Shown: piece after piece, positions 1-6,290 of the stretch | Layout of the letters: every line of letters starts with the position of its first letter | Position numbering within the stretch: the first letter of the stretch is position 1 | DNA from: Nitrososphaera sp. | GTDB taxonomy: Archaea > Thermoproteota > Nitrososphaeria > Nitrososphaerales > Nitrososphaeraceae | Direction of reading: 5' to 3' | Length of the DNA stretch: 9,205 nt | Assembly (NCBI GenBank): GCA_022545875.1 | Contig: JAKEIF010000163.1 | Location: 1 to 9,205 of the forward strand | Made by a program: the position numbers and the translations under genes | Notes under the pieces: model-generated | Databases searched by the model: none | What the model saw: only the letters and a program-made list of their open reading frames with translations | What the model was told of the DNA's origin: nothing

Positions 1-2
1 AA

Positions 3-497
3 ATAAGTGGCAGGCTTGAATTCGGCGTTGGCCTGATGCTGATCTTTCTTGGCATCACTGCGCTTACCGGCTTCAACACACGCAAGTTCCTAAGGGGAAT
101 AGTTGGCAGGGGCAAGGCGCACTCCCACAAGCATTTCCACGATGAAACGGGTCTGGTGCATTCCCATGAACATAACCACCACAATGATCACAAGCACGGT
201 CACAAGGCGCTCATTGTAGGAATGATACATGGAATGGCCGGAAGCGGTGCCCTGATGCTCGTTGTCCTGTCTACGATAAGCTCTGTCCCTCTTGGGCTGG
301 GGTACATTGCCATCTTTGGCGCAGGATCGATAGCCAGCATGGCCGCAATGAGCGCGCTAATAGGGCTGCCCTTCACACGGGCAGGCAACTACAGGAAGGT
401 GAATTTGCTGCTAAGGTACGCGGCTGCTGTAATTACCCTCGCAATCGGCGTCGGGCTGGTATACGAGCTTGGAGTGGTAGAGCAAGTCTTCCTCTAG
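3..497 (+). CDS. NicO/UreH-type nickel permease, C-terminal part (5' end outside window)
   Basis: This is an integral membrane protein that probably imports Ni2+ (possibly Co2+) for the urease encoded nearby. The reading frame is open from base 3, so the N-terminus lies left of the window; 164 residues are visible, and the first ATG (base 36) is internal to a membrane segment. Four hydrophobic segments are seen, at about residues 6-24, 68-92, 96-122 and 135-158 of the visible part. The motif HGMAGSGA (about 76-83) fits the HxxxGS-type signature of UreH/HupE/NicO-like permeases. Between the first two segments is a hydrophilic loop with 12 His in 28 residues (about 40-67), typical of metal binding in this superfamily. 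The gene converges on the thermosome gene, and the two stop codons share CTAG at 494-497. The metal specificity is inferred from the urease context; a Co or Zn transporter is the alternative. Confidence 0.82.
   Translation: MSGRLEFGVGLMLIFLGITALTGFNTRKFLRGIVGRGKAHSHKHFHDETGLVHSHEHNHHNDHKHGHKALIVGMIHGMAGSGALMLVVLSTISSVPLGLGYIAIFGAGSIASMAAMSALIGLPFTRAGNYRKVNLLLRYAAAVITLAIGVGLVYELGVVEQVFL
120..203 (+). other. His-rich metal-binding loop of the nickel permease
   Basis: This stretch encodes 12 His in 28 residues, mostly as HxH and HxHxH patterns, between two membrane helices. Such loops bind Ni2+, Co2+ or Zn2+ in NicO and cation-transporter families. Here it probably captures or buffers nickel at the membrane face. 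Confidence 0.75.
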
Positions 498-2272
498 TAG
501 TAGTGGTGCATTGGGCGCTGCTGCTTGCCCAGCCTGTCGAAATGGTCATGGGCATGCGTCTTGTCGCCGCCTGCGTGCGTATGCTTTATGCCATCGCCAT
601 GAGTATGAGTATGCATTACCGGCTTTGCCATCAGAACATCGTCTACCCTGAGTAGCATATTCGTGACCTCTACCGCCGTTTTTATTACCTGCACCTTGAC
701 TACGGTTGGCTCGACGACATCAGGCGACATGTCTTTTACTTTCCTGTAGATTGCATCTATGCCAAAAGTGCTGACCTTGCCGTTTGACAGTGCATGGCTT
801 GAGCGAAGCTGGGTAAGCGTATCTATTTCGTCCATCCCTGCGTTTCTGGCAATAGTGAGCGGAATCTCTTCGAGCGCGTCTGCAAACATGCCTAGAACTA
901 TTTGCTCGCGCCCTTCAATTGAGAGTGCTTTCTCTCTCACTCTCTTTGCAATTGCTGCCTCAACGGATCCGCCGCCCAGGACTATTTCAGGCGACGCAAT
1001 AAAGTTGCGCAGGACATGTACCGCGTCAAGTGCTGACCTATGGCATTCATCAAGGGTCCTCTTCGAGTTTGCCCGTAAAAGCAAAGTAATTGATTTGGGA
1101 TTCTTGCAGCCCTCAACAAACACCATCCTGTCGTCTCCTACGAATTTTTCGTAAACGCGGCTCGCGTAACCGAGTTTGATGTCAATGTCCGCGTGGTGGT
1201 AATGTGTGTGATTGAGATCATGGTCGGATTCATGGTGATGATTGCCAGAATGGTGGCCATGGTGATGATCGATCTCATGGTCATGATCAAGCCTCCCAGT
1301 TATAGTAGCTCCAGTCGCCTTGGCTAGCCAGATAAGATCATTTTCTTTTACCCTACGGACGGAAATGATGCCCGCTTCCCGCAGGAAATTCTGTGAAAAA
1401 GTGTTGATCCCTTTTCGCGAGAGTACTACATTGGCACCAGAGTCGACTATGTGCTGCAGCTTCGACCTAATCATTTCAGTCTGGGCATAGGAGTAGGCCT
1501 TGAGCTGACTAGGGTGCGTTATCCTAATCTCTGCATCGGTTTTGGTCCTCTTACCTTCCAGGTCTTCGTCTATCAGAAGAATCTTGGCGTCATTAACATG
1601 CTTGGGCATTGCCGAGCTGTCTATGGTCTTGTCAAGCACTATCCCGCTTACAAGCTGCATCTCCGAAATGCTGCCTTGCTTCTCCTCTATCTTGATGTCG
1701 TCGATTTCTGCATGGCCACTTCCAAAATCCGCTACGCTCGAGACTGCGTCTACAACAAGGTCGGCTGCATGCTCTCCTGCGTACGATAGTGCCCTTGATT
1801 GAAGGCACGTAACTGCCAACCGTTTCATAACTTCTCTGTCTGTGTTGGCATATTTTTGCGAGATATCGCCTAGAGCGTCAAGCGCGAATTCAAGGCCCTT
1901 TGAGTATCCTTCAGAAATTGTTGAGGGAGCAATCCCCATGTCCAGCAGCGCCTCTGCCTTCTGCACAAGGGCGCCTGCAAGAACCACGACTGACGTGGTG
2001 CCGTCGCCAACCTCGTTGTCAACCGCATTTGATGCTTCAATAATGACCTTGGCCGCAGGATGCTCAACGTCTATTTTGCGCAGGAGCGTCGCGCCATCCT
2101 TTGTCACGGTAACTTCTCCCAAAAGATCGACAAACATCTTGTCCATGCCTCTTGGGCCAAGCGAATTCTTGACTAGCTCAGCGATGAGCCTCGCTGCAAG
2201 GAGGTTGTAGCGTCTGGCCTGATTGCCACTACTGCGGGAAACACCATCGCCAAAAAGCTCGTGGGATGTCAT
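494..2272 (-). CDS. Thermosome (group II chaperonin) subunit with two His-rich segments
   Basis: This is an ATP-driven, ring-forming cytosolic chaperonin subunit of 592 residues; ordinary thermosome subunits have about 540-550. The order is complete: N-terminal equatorial domain with NSLGPRGMDKM (36-46), VTKDGATLL (55-63) and GDGTTS (89-94); an apical domain that keeps the segment corresponding to the helical protrusion (about 240-271); and a returning intermediate/equatorial domain with DECHRSALDA (408-417, putative catalytic Asp416) and LGGGSVEAA (432-440). ATP hydrolysis should therefore be intact. Two additions are unusual. A His-rich insert at 330-360 (15 His) sits between the conserved KATGA and LGYA stretches. 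A His-rich tail at 554-590 (10 His) replaces the Gly/Met-rich tail of ordinary thermosomes. The ATG start follows a TATA box 28 bp upstream, which gives a nearly leaderless transcript. The gene lies downstream of ureD, in the same direction, after 67 bp, and meets the nickel permease tail to tail. I infer a nickel-binding chaperonin serving urease. Confidence 0.93.
   Translation of the reverse strand: MTSHELFGDGVSRSSGNQARRYNLLAARLIAELVKNSLGPRGMDKMFVDLLGEVTVTKDGATLLRKIDVEHPAAKVIIEASNAVDNEVGDGTTSVVVLAGALVQKAEALLDMGIAPSTISEGYSKGLEFALDALGDISQKYANTDREVMKRLAVTCLQSRALSYAGEHAADLVVDAVSSVADFGSGHAEIDDIKIEEKQGSISEMQLVSGIVLDKTIDSSAMPKHVNDAKILLIDEDLEGKRTKTDAEIRITHPSQLKAYSYAQTEMIRSKLQHIVDSGANVVLSRKGINTFSQNFLREAGIISVRRVKENDLIWLAKATGATITGRLDHDHEIDHHHGHHSGNHHHESDHDLNHTHYHHADIDIKLGYASRVYEKFVGDDRMVFVEGCKNPKSITLLLRANSKRTLDECHRSALDAVHVLRNFIASPEIVLGGGSVEAAIAKRVREKALSIEGREQIVLGMFADALEEIPLTIARNAGMDEIDTLTQLRSSHALSNGKVSTFGIDAIYRKVKDMSPDVVEPTVVKVQVIKTAVEVTNMLLRVDDVLMAKPVMHTHTHGDGIKHTHAGGDKTHAHDHFDRLGKQQRPMHHYY
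503..613 (-). other. His-rich C-terminal tail of the thermosome subunit
   Basis: Residues 554-590 hold 10 His, arranged as HTHTH, HTH, HAHDH and a terminal HH. Chaperonin C-termini normally project from the equatorial domain into the cavity. In an assembled ring these tails could therefore form a dense imidazole cluster within the chamber. That placement is inference from the family architecture. Confidence 0.8.
1193..1285 (-). other. His-rich insertion in the thermosome apical domain
   Basis: Residues 330-360 hold 15 His, with Asp and Glu interspersed. They lie between KATGATITGRLD and DIKLGYASRVYEKFVG, both of which align with normal thermosome sequence. The frame is uninterrupted across the insert, so this is a genuine in-frame insertion and not an error. 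At DNA level it is a low-complexity run of CAT, CAC and GAT codons, which could have grown by slippage. Confidence 0.82.
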
Positions 2273-2300
2273 AAAGGCGGGCTAAACTTGTTCCAGACAG

Positions 2301-2310
2301 TTATAAAAGT
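2301..2310 (-). promoter_or_regulatory. Archaeal TATA box for the thermosome gene
   Basis: On the minus strand this reads ACTTTTATAA, centred about 30-33 bp before the ATG at 2272. Initiation about 24 bp downstream would leave a leader of under 10 nt. It lies in the 67-bp gap after ureD, so the chaperonin probably has its own promoter in addition to any readthrough from the ure operon. Confidence 0.6.
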
Positions 2311-2339
2311 TGGATGGCAAGTGCGCGCTACGCGGGTGG

Positions 2340-3215
2340 CTATCTTTTTTCTTTTCTGTTGCGTGCTACATGACAGCGCACGATTCCAGTAATGGTTGTT
2401 ACCTGCTGTTCAATCTCGTCAATTGAATCGTCAAGCATTCTGACGACAAGCCCGCATTCATTTGGAAGAATAGTGCAACCTGCGAGGACCGAACTGTCAT
2501 GAATTGCGTCACCTATTGCTTTCTCTAGCGGCGCAATGTTGTCCCTGTCGGAAAGGATGTAAATGGTGGACCAAATGCCCTTGCCCGCAAACAGTCGCTC
2601 TAGCGTTGCTTTGCCAGAAGAAGGTGGTTCGATGTTGCAAGCGTCTGCAAACAACAGATGGCTCCCAGTGTCGTACGCGTCAATTCTCAAAAAACATGCG
2701 TCAAAGTCGAATTTTTCTCCCGATGCAATACGGCCTGCAGCCAGAGTCTCCGAATACACGACTGTGGATCCCGCTTCAGCTACAAGGGTCACCCCTTGGC
2801 AGAACCGCGACGACTTGAAGGGTATTAGCTGGCGCGGTACAAATTCGACGTAGCTATTTTTTTTGGCAGAAATTTTTACCTGCTGCGAGGCGTAGCCCTT
2901 GTCCATCTTGTAGATCTTTGTCGCAGACTGCGTTGTTATTCGAGACATCGTGTTCTCTTCTGCATCTATATCGATCCCTAGCCTGTCTCCCTGCAAGACG
3001 CCGCCCGCGGAGGACATTATGTAGAGATGAGCCATGTCCGAGAATTCTGTATCCGGGTAAAGCGCTCTTTGAACAAGGAGCGGGGCTTTTGTCTCCAGCT
3101 GGCTTATCGCAGTCCTCGAAGAGTTTTTGCGGGAGAGCGTAATCCGAGCCATCCCAAACGCAGCGCTGTAGTTGCCATATTTTTCAAATGAGTTTGGTAC
3201 CTTAAGGAGCGTCAT
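2340..3215 (-). CDS. ureD: Urease accessory protein UreD
   Basis: UreD is the scaffold that binds apo-urease and recruits UreF and UreG for nickel insertion; it is thought to channel Ni2+ to the active site. The product is 291 residues, normal for the family. Family motifs are visible in order: GGVLQGDRL (71-79), QSATKIYK (96-103), PRQLIPFKSSRF (127-138) and AAGRIASGEKF (159-169). The ATG overlaps the ureG stop by four bases (ATGA at 3212-3215), indicating translational coupling, and it is the last gene of the E-F-G-D operon. There is no signal peptide or membrane segment, so it should be cytosolic. The archaeal protein is divergent in detail from bacterial UreD (also called UreH), but the motif set and context leave little doubt. 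Confidence 0.93.
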   Translation of the reverse strand: MTLLKVPNSFEKYGNYSAAFGMARITLSRKNSSRTAISQLETKAPLLVQRALYPDTEFSDMAHLYIMSSAGGVLQGDRLGIDIDAEENTMSRITTQSATKIYKMDKGYASQQVKISAKKNSYVEFVPRQLIPFKSSRFCQGVTLVAEAGSTVVYSETLAAGRIASGEKFDFDACFLRIDAYDTGSHLLFADACNIEPPSSGKATLERLFAGKGIWSTIYILSDRDNIAPLEKAIGDAIHDSSVLAGCTILPNECGLVVRMLDDSIDEIEQQVTTITGIVRCHVARNRKEKR

Positions 3216-3880
3216 CCTCTTCTGGCTGCCTTCCGTCTTTTCTGGGAGACAGGCTTGTCAAAAAGCAATCCTTCTGCGAGATGATCCGCAACGCGTTCGA
3301 CCCCGTCTCCTGTCCTGCAGTTGACAAACTCGACCGGCTTGCCGGGCCTGACGGCTTTTGCGTCGCGCGCCATTACAGAAAGGTCGGCGCCGACATGCGG
3401 CGCTAGATCTATTTTATTGATAACCAGCAGGTCGCAACTTTCAATTCCAAGTCCGCGCTTTCTAGGATATTTGTCGCCGCCGGCAACATCGACGATATAG
3501 ATGAAATAGTCTGCGAGCTCGGAGCTGAATGTCGTCATGGTGTTGTCGCCTCCGCTTTCTATGATTATCAGATCCAGAGTAGGATCCTTGTGTTCGATTT
3601 CATCAATCACTGCAAGGTTGATGCTGGGGTCTTCACGCACTGCAGTATGGGGGCAGCCCCCGGTAGCTATTCCAATTATCATGTTCTCGGGCATCAACTT
3701 TGCTTCCGTCGCCAGAATCCTCTGCATGCGCTGTGCGTCCTCTTTAGAAACCACATCGTTAGAAATTATGCAGCAGCGATAGCCCTTCCTCGTAAGGGCC
3801 GGCACAAGTTGCTCGATAAGCCTCGTCTTTCCAGAACCTACGGGGCCCCCGATGCCAACCCTGGGGATCCTTCTTGCCAC
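3212..3880 (-). CDS. ureG: Urease accessory GTPase UreG
   Basis: UreG is the SIMIBI-class GTPase that carries Ni2+ and powers its delivery to urease through the UreD-UreF complex. All 222 residues are present and the motifs are canonical: P-loop GGPVGSGKT (11-19), SNDVVSKEDA (40-49), the nickel-binding CPH motif at Cys76-Pro77-His78 within GGCPHTAVRED, the ESGGDN stretch (108-113), DVAGGDKYPRK (131-141) and the guanine-specificity NKID (155-158). Nickel binding between two monomers through CPH is established for the family. The C-terminal end is short and basic (SQKRRKAARRG), with no His tail. The start codon is GTG at 3880, because no in-frame ATG lies between it and the ureF stop 19 nt upstream. 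The stop overlaps the ureD start as ATGA. Confidence 0.97.
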   Translation of the reverse strand: MARRIPRVGIGGPVGSGKTRLIEQLVPALTRKGYRCCIISNDVVSKEDAQRMQRILATEAKLMPENMIIGIATGGCPHTAVREDPSINLAVIDEIEHKDPTLDLIIIESGGDNTMTTFSSELADYFIYIVDVAGGDKYPRKRGLGIESCDLLVINKIDLAPHVGADLSVMARDAKAVRPGKPVEFVNCRTGDGVERVADHLAEGLLFDKPVSQKRRKAARRG

Positions 3881-3899
3881 ATTTCAACCGAGACCCAGA

Positions 3900-4577
3900 T
3901 CACGTAATAAACATTCTGAACTCGTCTTGCTCATGCCGCATTTGTAATATCTCTGCAAGCGGGGAAAGTTGCCAGAGGTCATCCAGGTCGCGTTTCGGTG
4001 TCGCAGAGCTGACATCTTGCGCAAGAAAGCAGAGAACTCTCTGGCCTTCGATGTGAGACACAGTGCCCAGCCTGACGGCAGAGCCGACGATGCTGGAGCA
4101 GTAGGTGTACAACATGATCCGAACCGCGCTCTCTGCCGGGATCTGGAGGCTGTATGCAGCCATGGCCAGACATGCAGGATAGGTGCCTGGGCTCTTGCCC
4201 TGATCGATCATTATCCGAAATTCCTTTGCAAGCTCGTTGATCTTTATGTGCGCAAGCGTCTGGAGAATTTGCTTGCCTGACCTTGTGGAAGCAGTTCGCA
4301 TTTCCCTAACGAGCTTCATTGCATAATATCTGGAATCAGCACGCACTATCCCGTCAATATCCTTGCTGGTTGCAGAACTCATCACCGCCGACAGCACGAC
4401 GCAGTCACAGGGCATGATCTGAAACTCTAGCTGCTGCCGGATAAATAGCAGAACACCTTTTTTGTCCTTTATCCTTCCTGACTTGACGAACGATTCCAGA
4501 CCTCCTGAGAATCCAAAAGTCCCAGAAGGAAAGAACGAATCGGCGAGCTGCATCATGTGGAACTCATGGCTATGCAT
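3900..4577 (-). CDS. ureF: Urease accessory protein UreF
   Basis: UreF bridges UreD and UreG and regulates the GTPase in the urease activation complex. The product from the chosen ATG is 225 residues, typical for this all-helical family. N-terminal MMQLADSFFPSG (8-19) and FGFSGGLESF (21-30), central EMRTASTRSGKQIL (92-105) and C-terminal SPLAEILQMRHE (205-216) followed by RMFIT match UreF. The frame stays open upstream to 4748, but that part overlaps ureE out of frame and has no UreF similarity, so I reject the longer start. Three clustered in-frame ATGs (4589, 4583, 4577) are possible; 4577 puts the conserved motif closest to the usual distance. Any of these starts overlaps the 3' end of ureE, consistent with coupled translation. 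Confidence 0.92.
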   Translation of the reverse strand: MHSHEFHMMQLADSFFPSGTFGFSGGLESFVKSGRIKDKKGVLLFIRQQLEFQIMPCDCVVLSAVMSSATSKDIDGIVRADSRYYAMKLVREMRTASTRSGKQILQTLAHIKINELAKEFRIMIDQGKSPGTYPACLAMAAYSLQIPAESAVRIMLYTYCSSIVGSAVRLGTVSHIEGQRVLCFLAQDVSSATPKRDLDDLWQLSPLAEILQMRHEQDEFRMFIT

Positions 4578-5079
4578 GATCATGAACATCTCTTGAAGGC
4601 ACAAAAACCTGCACAGAAAAATCAAGCCTGACGCCGGCGGGCATGAGCTTTTCGAAAACCTCAATCTCCGAATCATTTTGTATGGGAAATGAAATCTTGC
4701 CTTGAAGAATCGATATCGGCCTGTGCCTGTTTCCGATTGTGTACCCAATTAGGGCGGCCATGTCTACCATTTCCAATTTGCCGCGTTCTTCCATGATGAC
4801 TGAAGCGACCTTTTCCGGCATCTGCTCTACGACAATAAATTTTTCTTTCACTTTTAGAATGTCACCATGATGCAGTCTGGTTCCACGCTCTAGGACGAGG
4901 CCAATATCTGTGCCGCGGTCTGTCTTCCGTCTCAGTCTCAATCTTTCCATCTCGCTTCTGGAAACGATCAGGCGCTCGGCTCCGTCAGCCAGCCCGGCTC
5001 GATGGCCCTTTTTCCCTAATCGCCCATTTGTAAAGACATTGCCGGCGACTCCGTTGACAAGGAGCATACACTGTGTCAT
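4570..5079 (-). CDS. ureE: Urease accessory protein UreE (nickel metallochaperone)
   Basis: UreE is a dimeric cytosolic metallochaperone that hands Ni2+ to UreG. The product is 169 residues. The N-terminal peptide-binding-like domain shows the DxGxxxGLxLxRG pattern (DRGTDIGLVLERG, about 54-66) followed by HHGDIL (70-75). The metal-binding domain carries GNRH (116-119), with His119 equivalent to the conserved dimer-interface His of bacterial UreE. A Thr (114) stands where Klebsiella UreE has His91. The C-terminus ends in only VHDHA, so the poly-His tail seen in many UreE proteins is absent. This is notable beside the His-rich chaperonin. An internal ATG at 5067 (residue 5) fits bacterial UreE N-termini about equally well. 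It is the first gene of the accessory operon and overlaps ureF. Confidence 0.9.
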   Translation of the reverse strand: MTQCMLLVNGVAGNVFTNGRLGKKGHRAGLADGAERLIVSRSEMERLRLRRKTDRGTDIGLVLERGTRLHHGDILKVKEKFIVVEQMPEKVASVIMEERGKLEMVDMAALIGYTIGNRHRPISILQGKISFPIQNDSEIEVFEKLMPAGVRLDFSVQVFVPSRDVHDHA

Positions 5080-5120
5080 ATTGCGATGAAATTATGCATT
5101 TCGACCCTGTCATACGAAGG

Positions 5121-5131
5121 GGATATTTAAA
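5121..5131 (-). promoter_or_regulatory. Putative TATA box for the ureEFGD operon
   Basis: On the minus strand this reads CTTTAAATATCC-like, centred about 47 bp before the ureE ATG, which predicts a leader of roughly 20 nt. It overlaps the edge of the small upstream ORF, so the operon could start here or be read through from that ORF. No Shine-Dalgarno sequence is seen before ureE. Confidence 0.5.
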
Positions 5132-5132
5132 G

Positions 5133-5348
5133 TCAAATCCCGCAGTAAGATTCTTCTCGTAACGTTTTCCAAAAGCTCACGTGATCTACCTTCATAGGTG
5201 CCTCGGCTGTCTTGAGGTCTTTACCTCTGAAGATGCCGCCAAGGCTCATCGCAAAACCTGCATGCATGATTTCCTCGTCCTGACACTGGACGAATACCTC
5301 AGGAATTGATACAGGATATTTTAGATTATTATCATAAAACTTGAGCAA
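5133..5348 (-). CDS. Small hypothetical protein, unrecognised
   Basis: This is a 71-residue open frame on the same strand as ureE, 53 bp upstream of it. I do not recognise the family. The start would be TTG at 5348, since the first in-frame ATG is residue 28 (5267) and would leave only 44 residues; the frame is open upstream to about 5388 without an ATG. From about residue 15 onward the codons look genuinely coding (GAG, GAC, GGC, ATC and AAG are frequent, with a mixed soluble composition including MSLGGIFRGKDL and VDHVSFWKTL). The first 14 codons are AT-rich and could instead be promoter sequence. No signal peptide, membrane helix or metal motif is visible, apart from two Cys (22, 69). It fills what would otherwise be a 320-bp gap between ureE and parB. 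It may be cotranscribed with ureE or be a chance ORF. Confidence 0.42.
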   Translation of the reverse strand: MLKFYDNNLKYPVSIPEVFVQCQDEEIMHAGFAMSLGGIFRGKDLKTAEAPMKVDHVSFWKTLREESYCGI

Positions 5349-5363
5349 TTCATTAGATCCGCG

Positions 5364-5377
5364 GAAAATGATAAGTA
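5364..5377 (+). promoter_or_regulatory. Putative TATA element upstream of parB-like gene
   Basis: The AT-rich stretch GGAAAATGATAAGT is centred about 28-29 bp before the ATG at 5400, suitable for a nearly leaderless transcript. The same element is about 24 bp from the possible TTG start of the divergent small ORF. An alternative TATA-like stretch lies at about 5326-5339. The assignment is weak. Confidence 0.35.
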
Positions 5378-5399
5378 GTTCTCCCCAATTTTACCACGC

Positions 5400-6290
5400 A
5401 TGGAGTTTGTGGACACAAGTATCGTCGAGCAAATCGAAATAAAGATGATACGCCCGTCCCAGTATGCAGTCAGAGACAAAATCCAAAAGGGAAGTGAGGA
5501 GACTGAAACCCTATCCCTCAGCATCAGGGAACACGGTCTTCTGCAACCTATACTCATCCGCCCGCTAGAACACGGATTCGAAATAGTTGCCGGGCATAGG
5601 CGATTCCAGGCCTGTCGGTCTCTCAGGTGGCGATTCGTGCCATGCAAGATACGCGAGATGTCTGACAAGCAGGCGTTTGAGATACAGCTCACTGAAAACA
5701 TCCAGCGCAAATCTATGGATCCGGTGGAGGAAGCCGAAGCATTCAGAAGATACGTTGTAGAATTTGGCTGGGGAGGCGTAAGCGAGCTGGCAAGGAAGGT
5801 AGGCAAGAGCGAAGAGTACGTATCCCATAGGCTCCAGCTTTTGAAGTTGCCTGACAGCGTCAAGGAGCAGATTGCGCAAAATAGATTGAACGTGAGCCAG
5901 GCAATAGAGCTCACCACATTGTCGTCGTCAAACCAGGCAGAGCTCATGACGCAGGTAATCAACGAGAATTTGACTGTCAGGGAAATTCGAGAGATCAAGA
6001 TGGCACTGATTAGGCCGGACAGAGGTTATGCAGAAACCCTGAGCGATACTCACTTGAGCTACTCGGAACCATGTATGCCAAAGCCAGCAAAGATTGCCAA
6101 AAAGACCGCGCTCACCCTCCGCGTCACCCTAACAAGATTGGATAATCTCATAGAAGAGGTCCGAAGCACGGTAGAGCCAAACGACCGCGCCGAAGTCGTC
6201 AGCATGTTGATGGGCATGAGGAAACAGATTCATTCAATGATTGACGAGGCTATAAAGTTCAGGAACTCATCTCAAAGGTCCGCAAAGTAG
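5400..6290 (+). CDS. ParB/Spo0J/Noc-family DNA-binding protein (orphan)
   Basis: The product is a 296-residue ParB-type protein. The N-terminal ParB/Srx domain (about 10-110) includes LSLSIREHGLLQPILIRP (38-55), the GHRRFQA box (65-71, equivalent to GERRxxA) and TENIQR (98-103, equivalent to ENxxR). These two boxes form the CTP-binding site in characterised ParB proteins. A helix-turn-helix follows (about 125-147, VSELARKVGKSEEYVSHRLQLL), then a basic linker and a C-terminal helical region (about 235-285) that may dimerise. The ATG start lies directly after an AT-rich promoter-like stretch. No ParA/SegA ATPase gene and no obvious parS palindrome is seen in the window. It could be a chromosome-organising protein or a sequence-specific regulator. 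Its position between ureEFGD and dur3 does not by itself prove a role in urea metabolism. Confidence 0.9.
   Translation: MEFVDTSIVEQIEIKMIRPSQYAVRDKIQKGSEETETLSLSIREHGLLQPILIRPLEHGFEIVAGHRRFQACRSLRWRFVPCKIREMSDKQAFEIQLTENIQRKSMDPVEEAEAFRRYVVEFGWGGVSELARKVGKSEEYVSHRLQLLKLPDSVKEQIAQNRLNVSQAIELTTLSSSNQAELMTQVINENLTVREIREIKMALIRPDRGYAETLSDTHLSYSEPCMPKPAKIAKKTALTLRVTLTRLDNLIEEVRSTVEPNDRAEVVSMLMGMRKQIHSMIDEAIKFRNSSQRSAK

Noticed and set aside
759..1154. 131-residue plus-strand ORF opposite the thermosome gene
   Set aside because: Antisense to well-conserved thermosome sequence; Ser/Ala-rich composition is the complement of the real frame.
1193..1290. CAT/GAT low-complexity tract as a possible repeat array or CRISPR-like element
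   Set aside because: There is no regular repeat-spacer unit; the tract is explained by in-frame His and Asp codons of the thermosome.
4578..4748. Longer N-terminus for UreF reaching back to an ATG at 4748
   Set aside because: This part lies out of frame inside ureE, shows no UreF similarity, and the conserved UreF N-terminal motif begins only after the ATG cluster at 4577-4589.
5084..5115. Possible NikR operator before ureE (minus-strand GTATGA then a TCAT half-site)
   Set aside because: The second half matches only TCAT and the spacing is about 20 instead of the 16 bases of known NikR sites, so it is probably chance.
5321..5998. 225-residue minus-strand ORF opposite parB
   Set aside because: It is Ser/Leu-rich with no recognisable motif and lies fully opposite a clear ParB coding frame, so it is a shadow.
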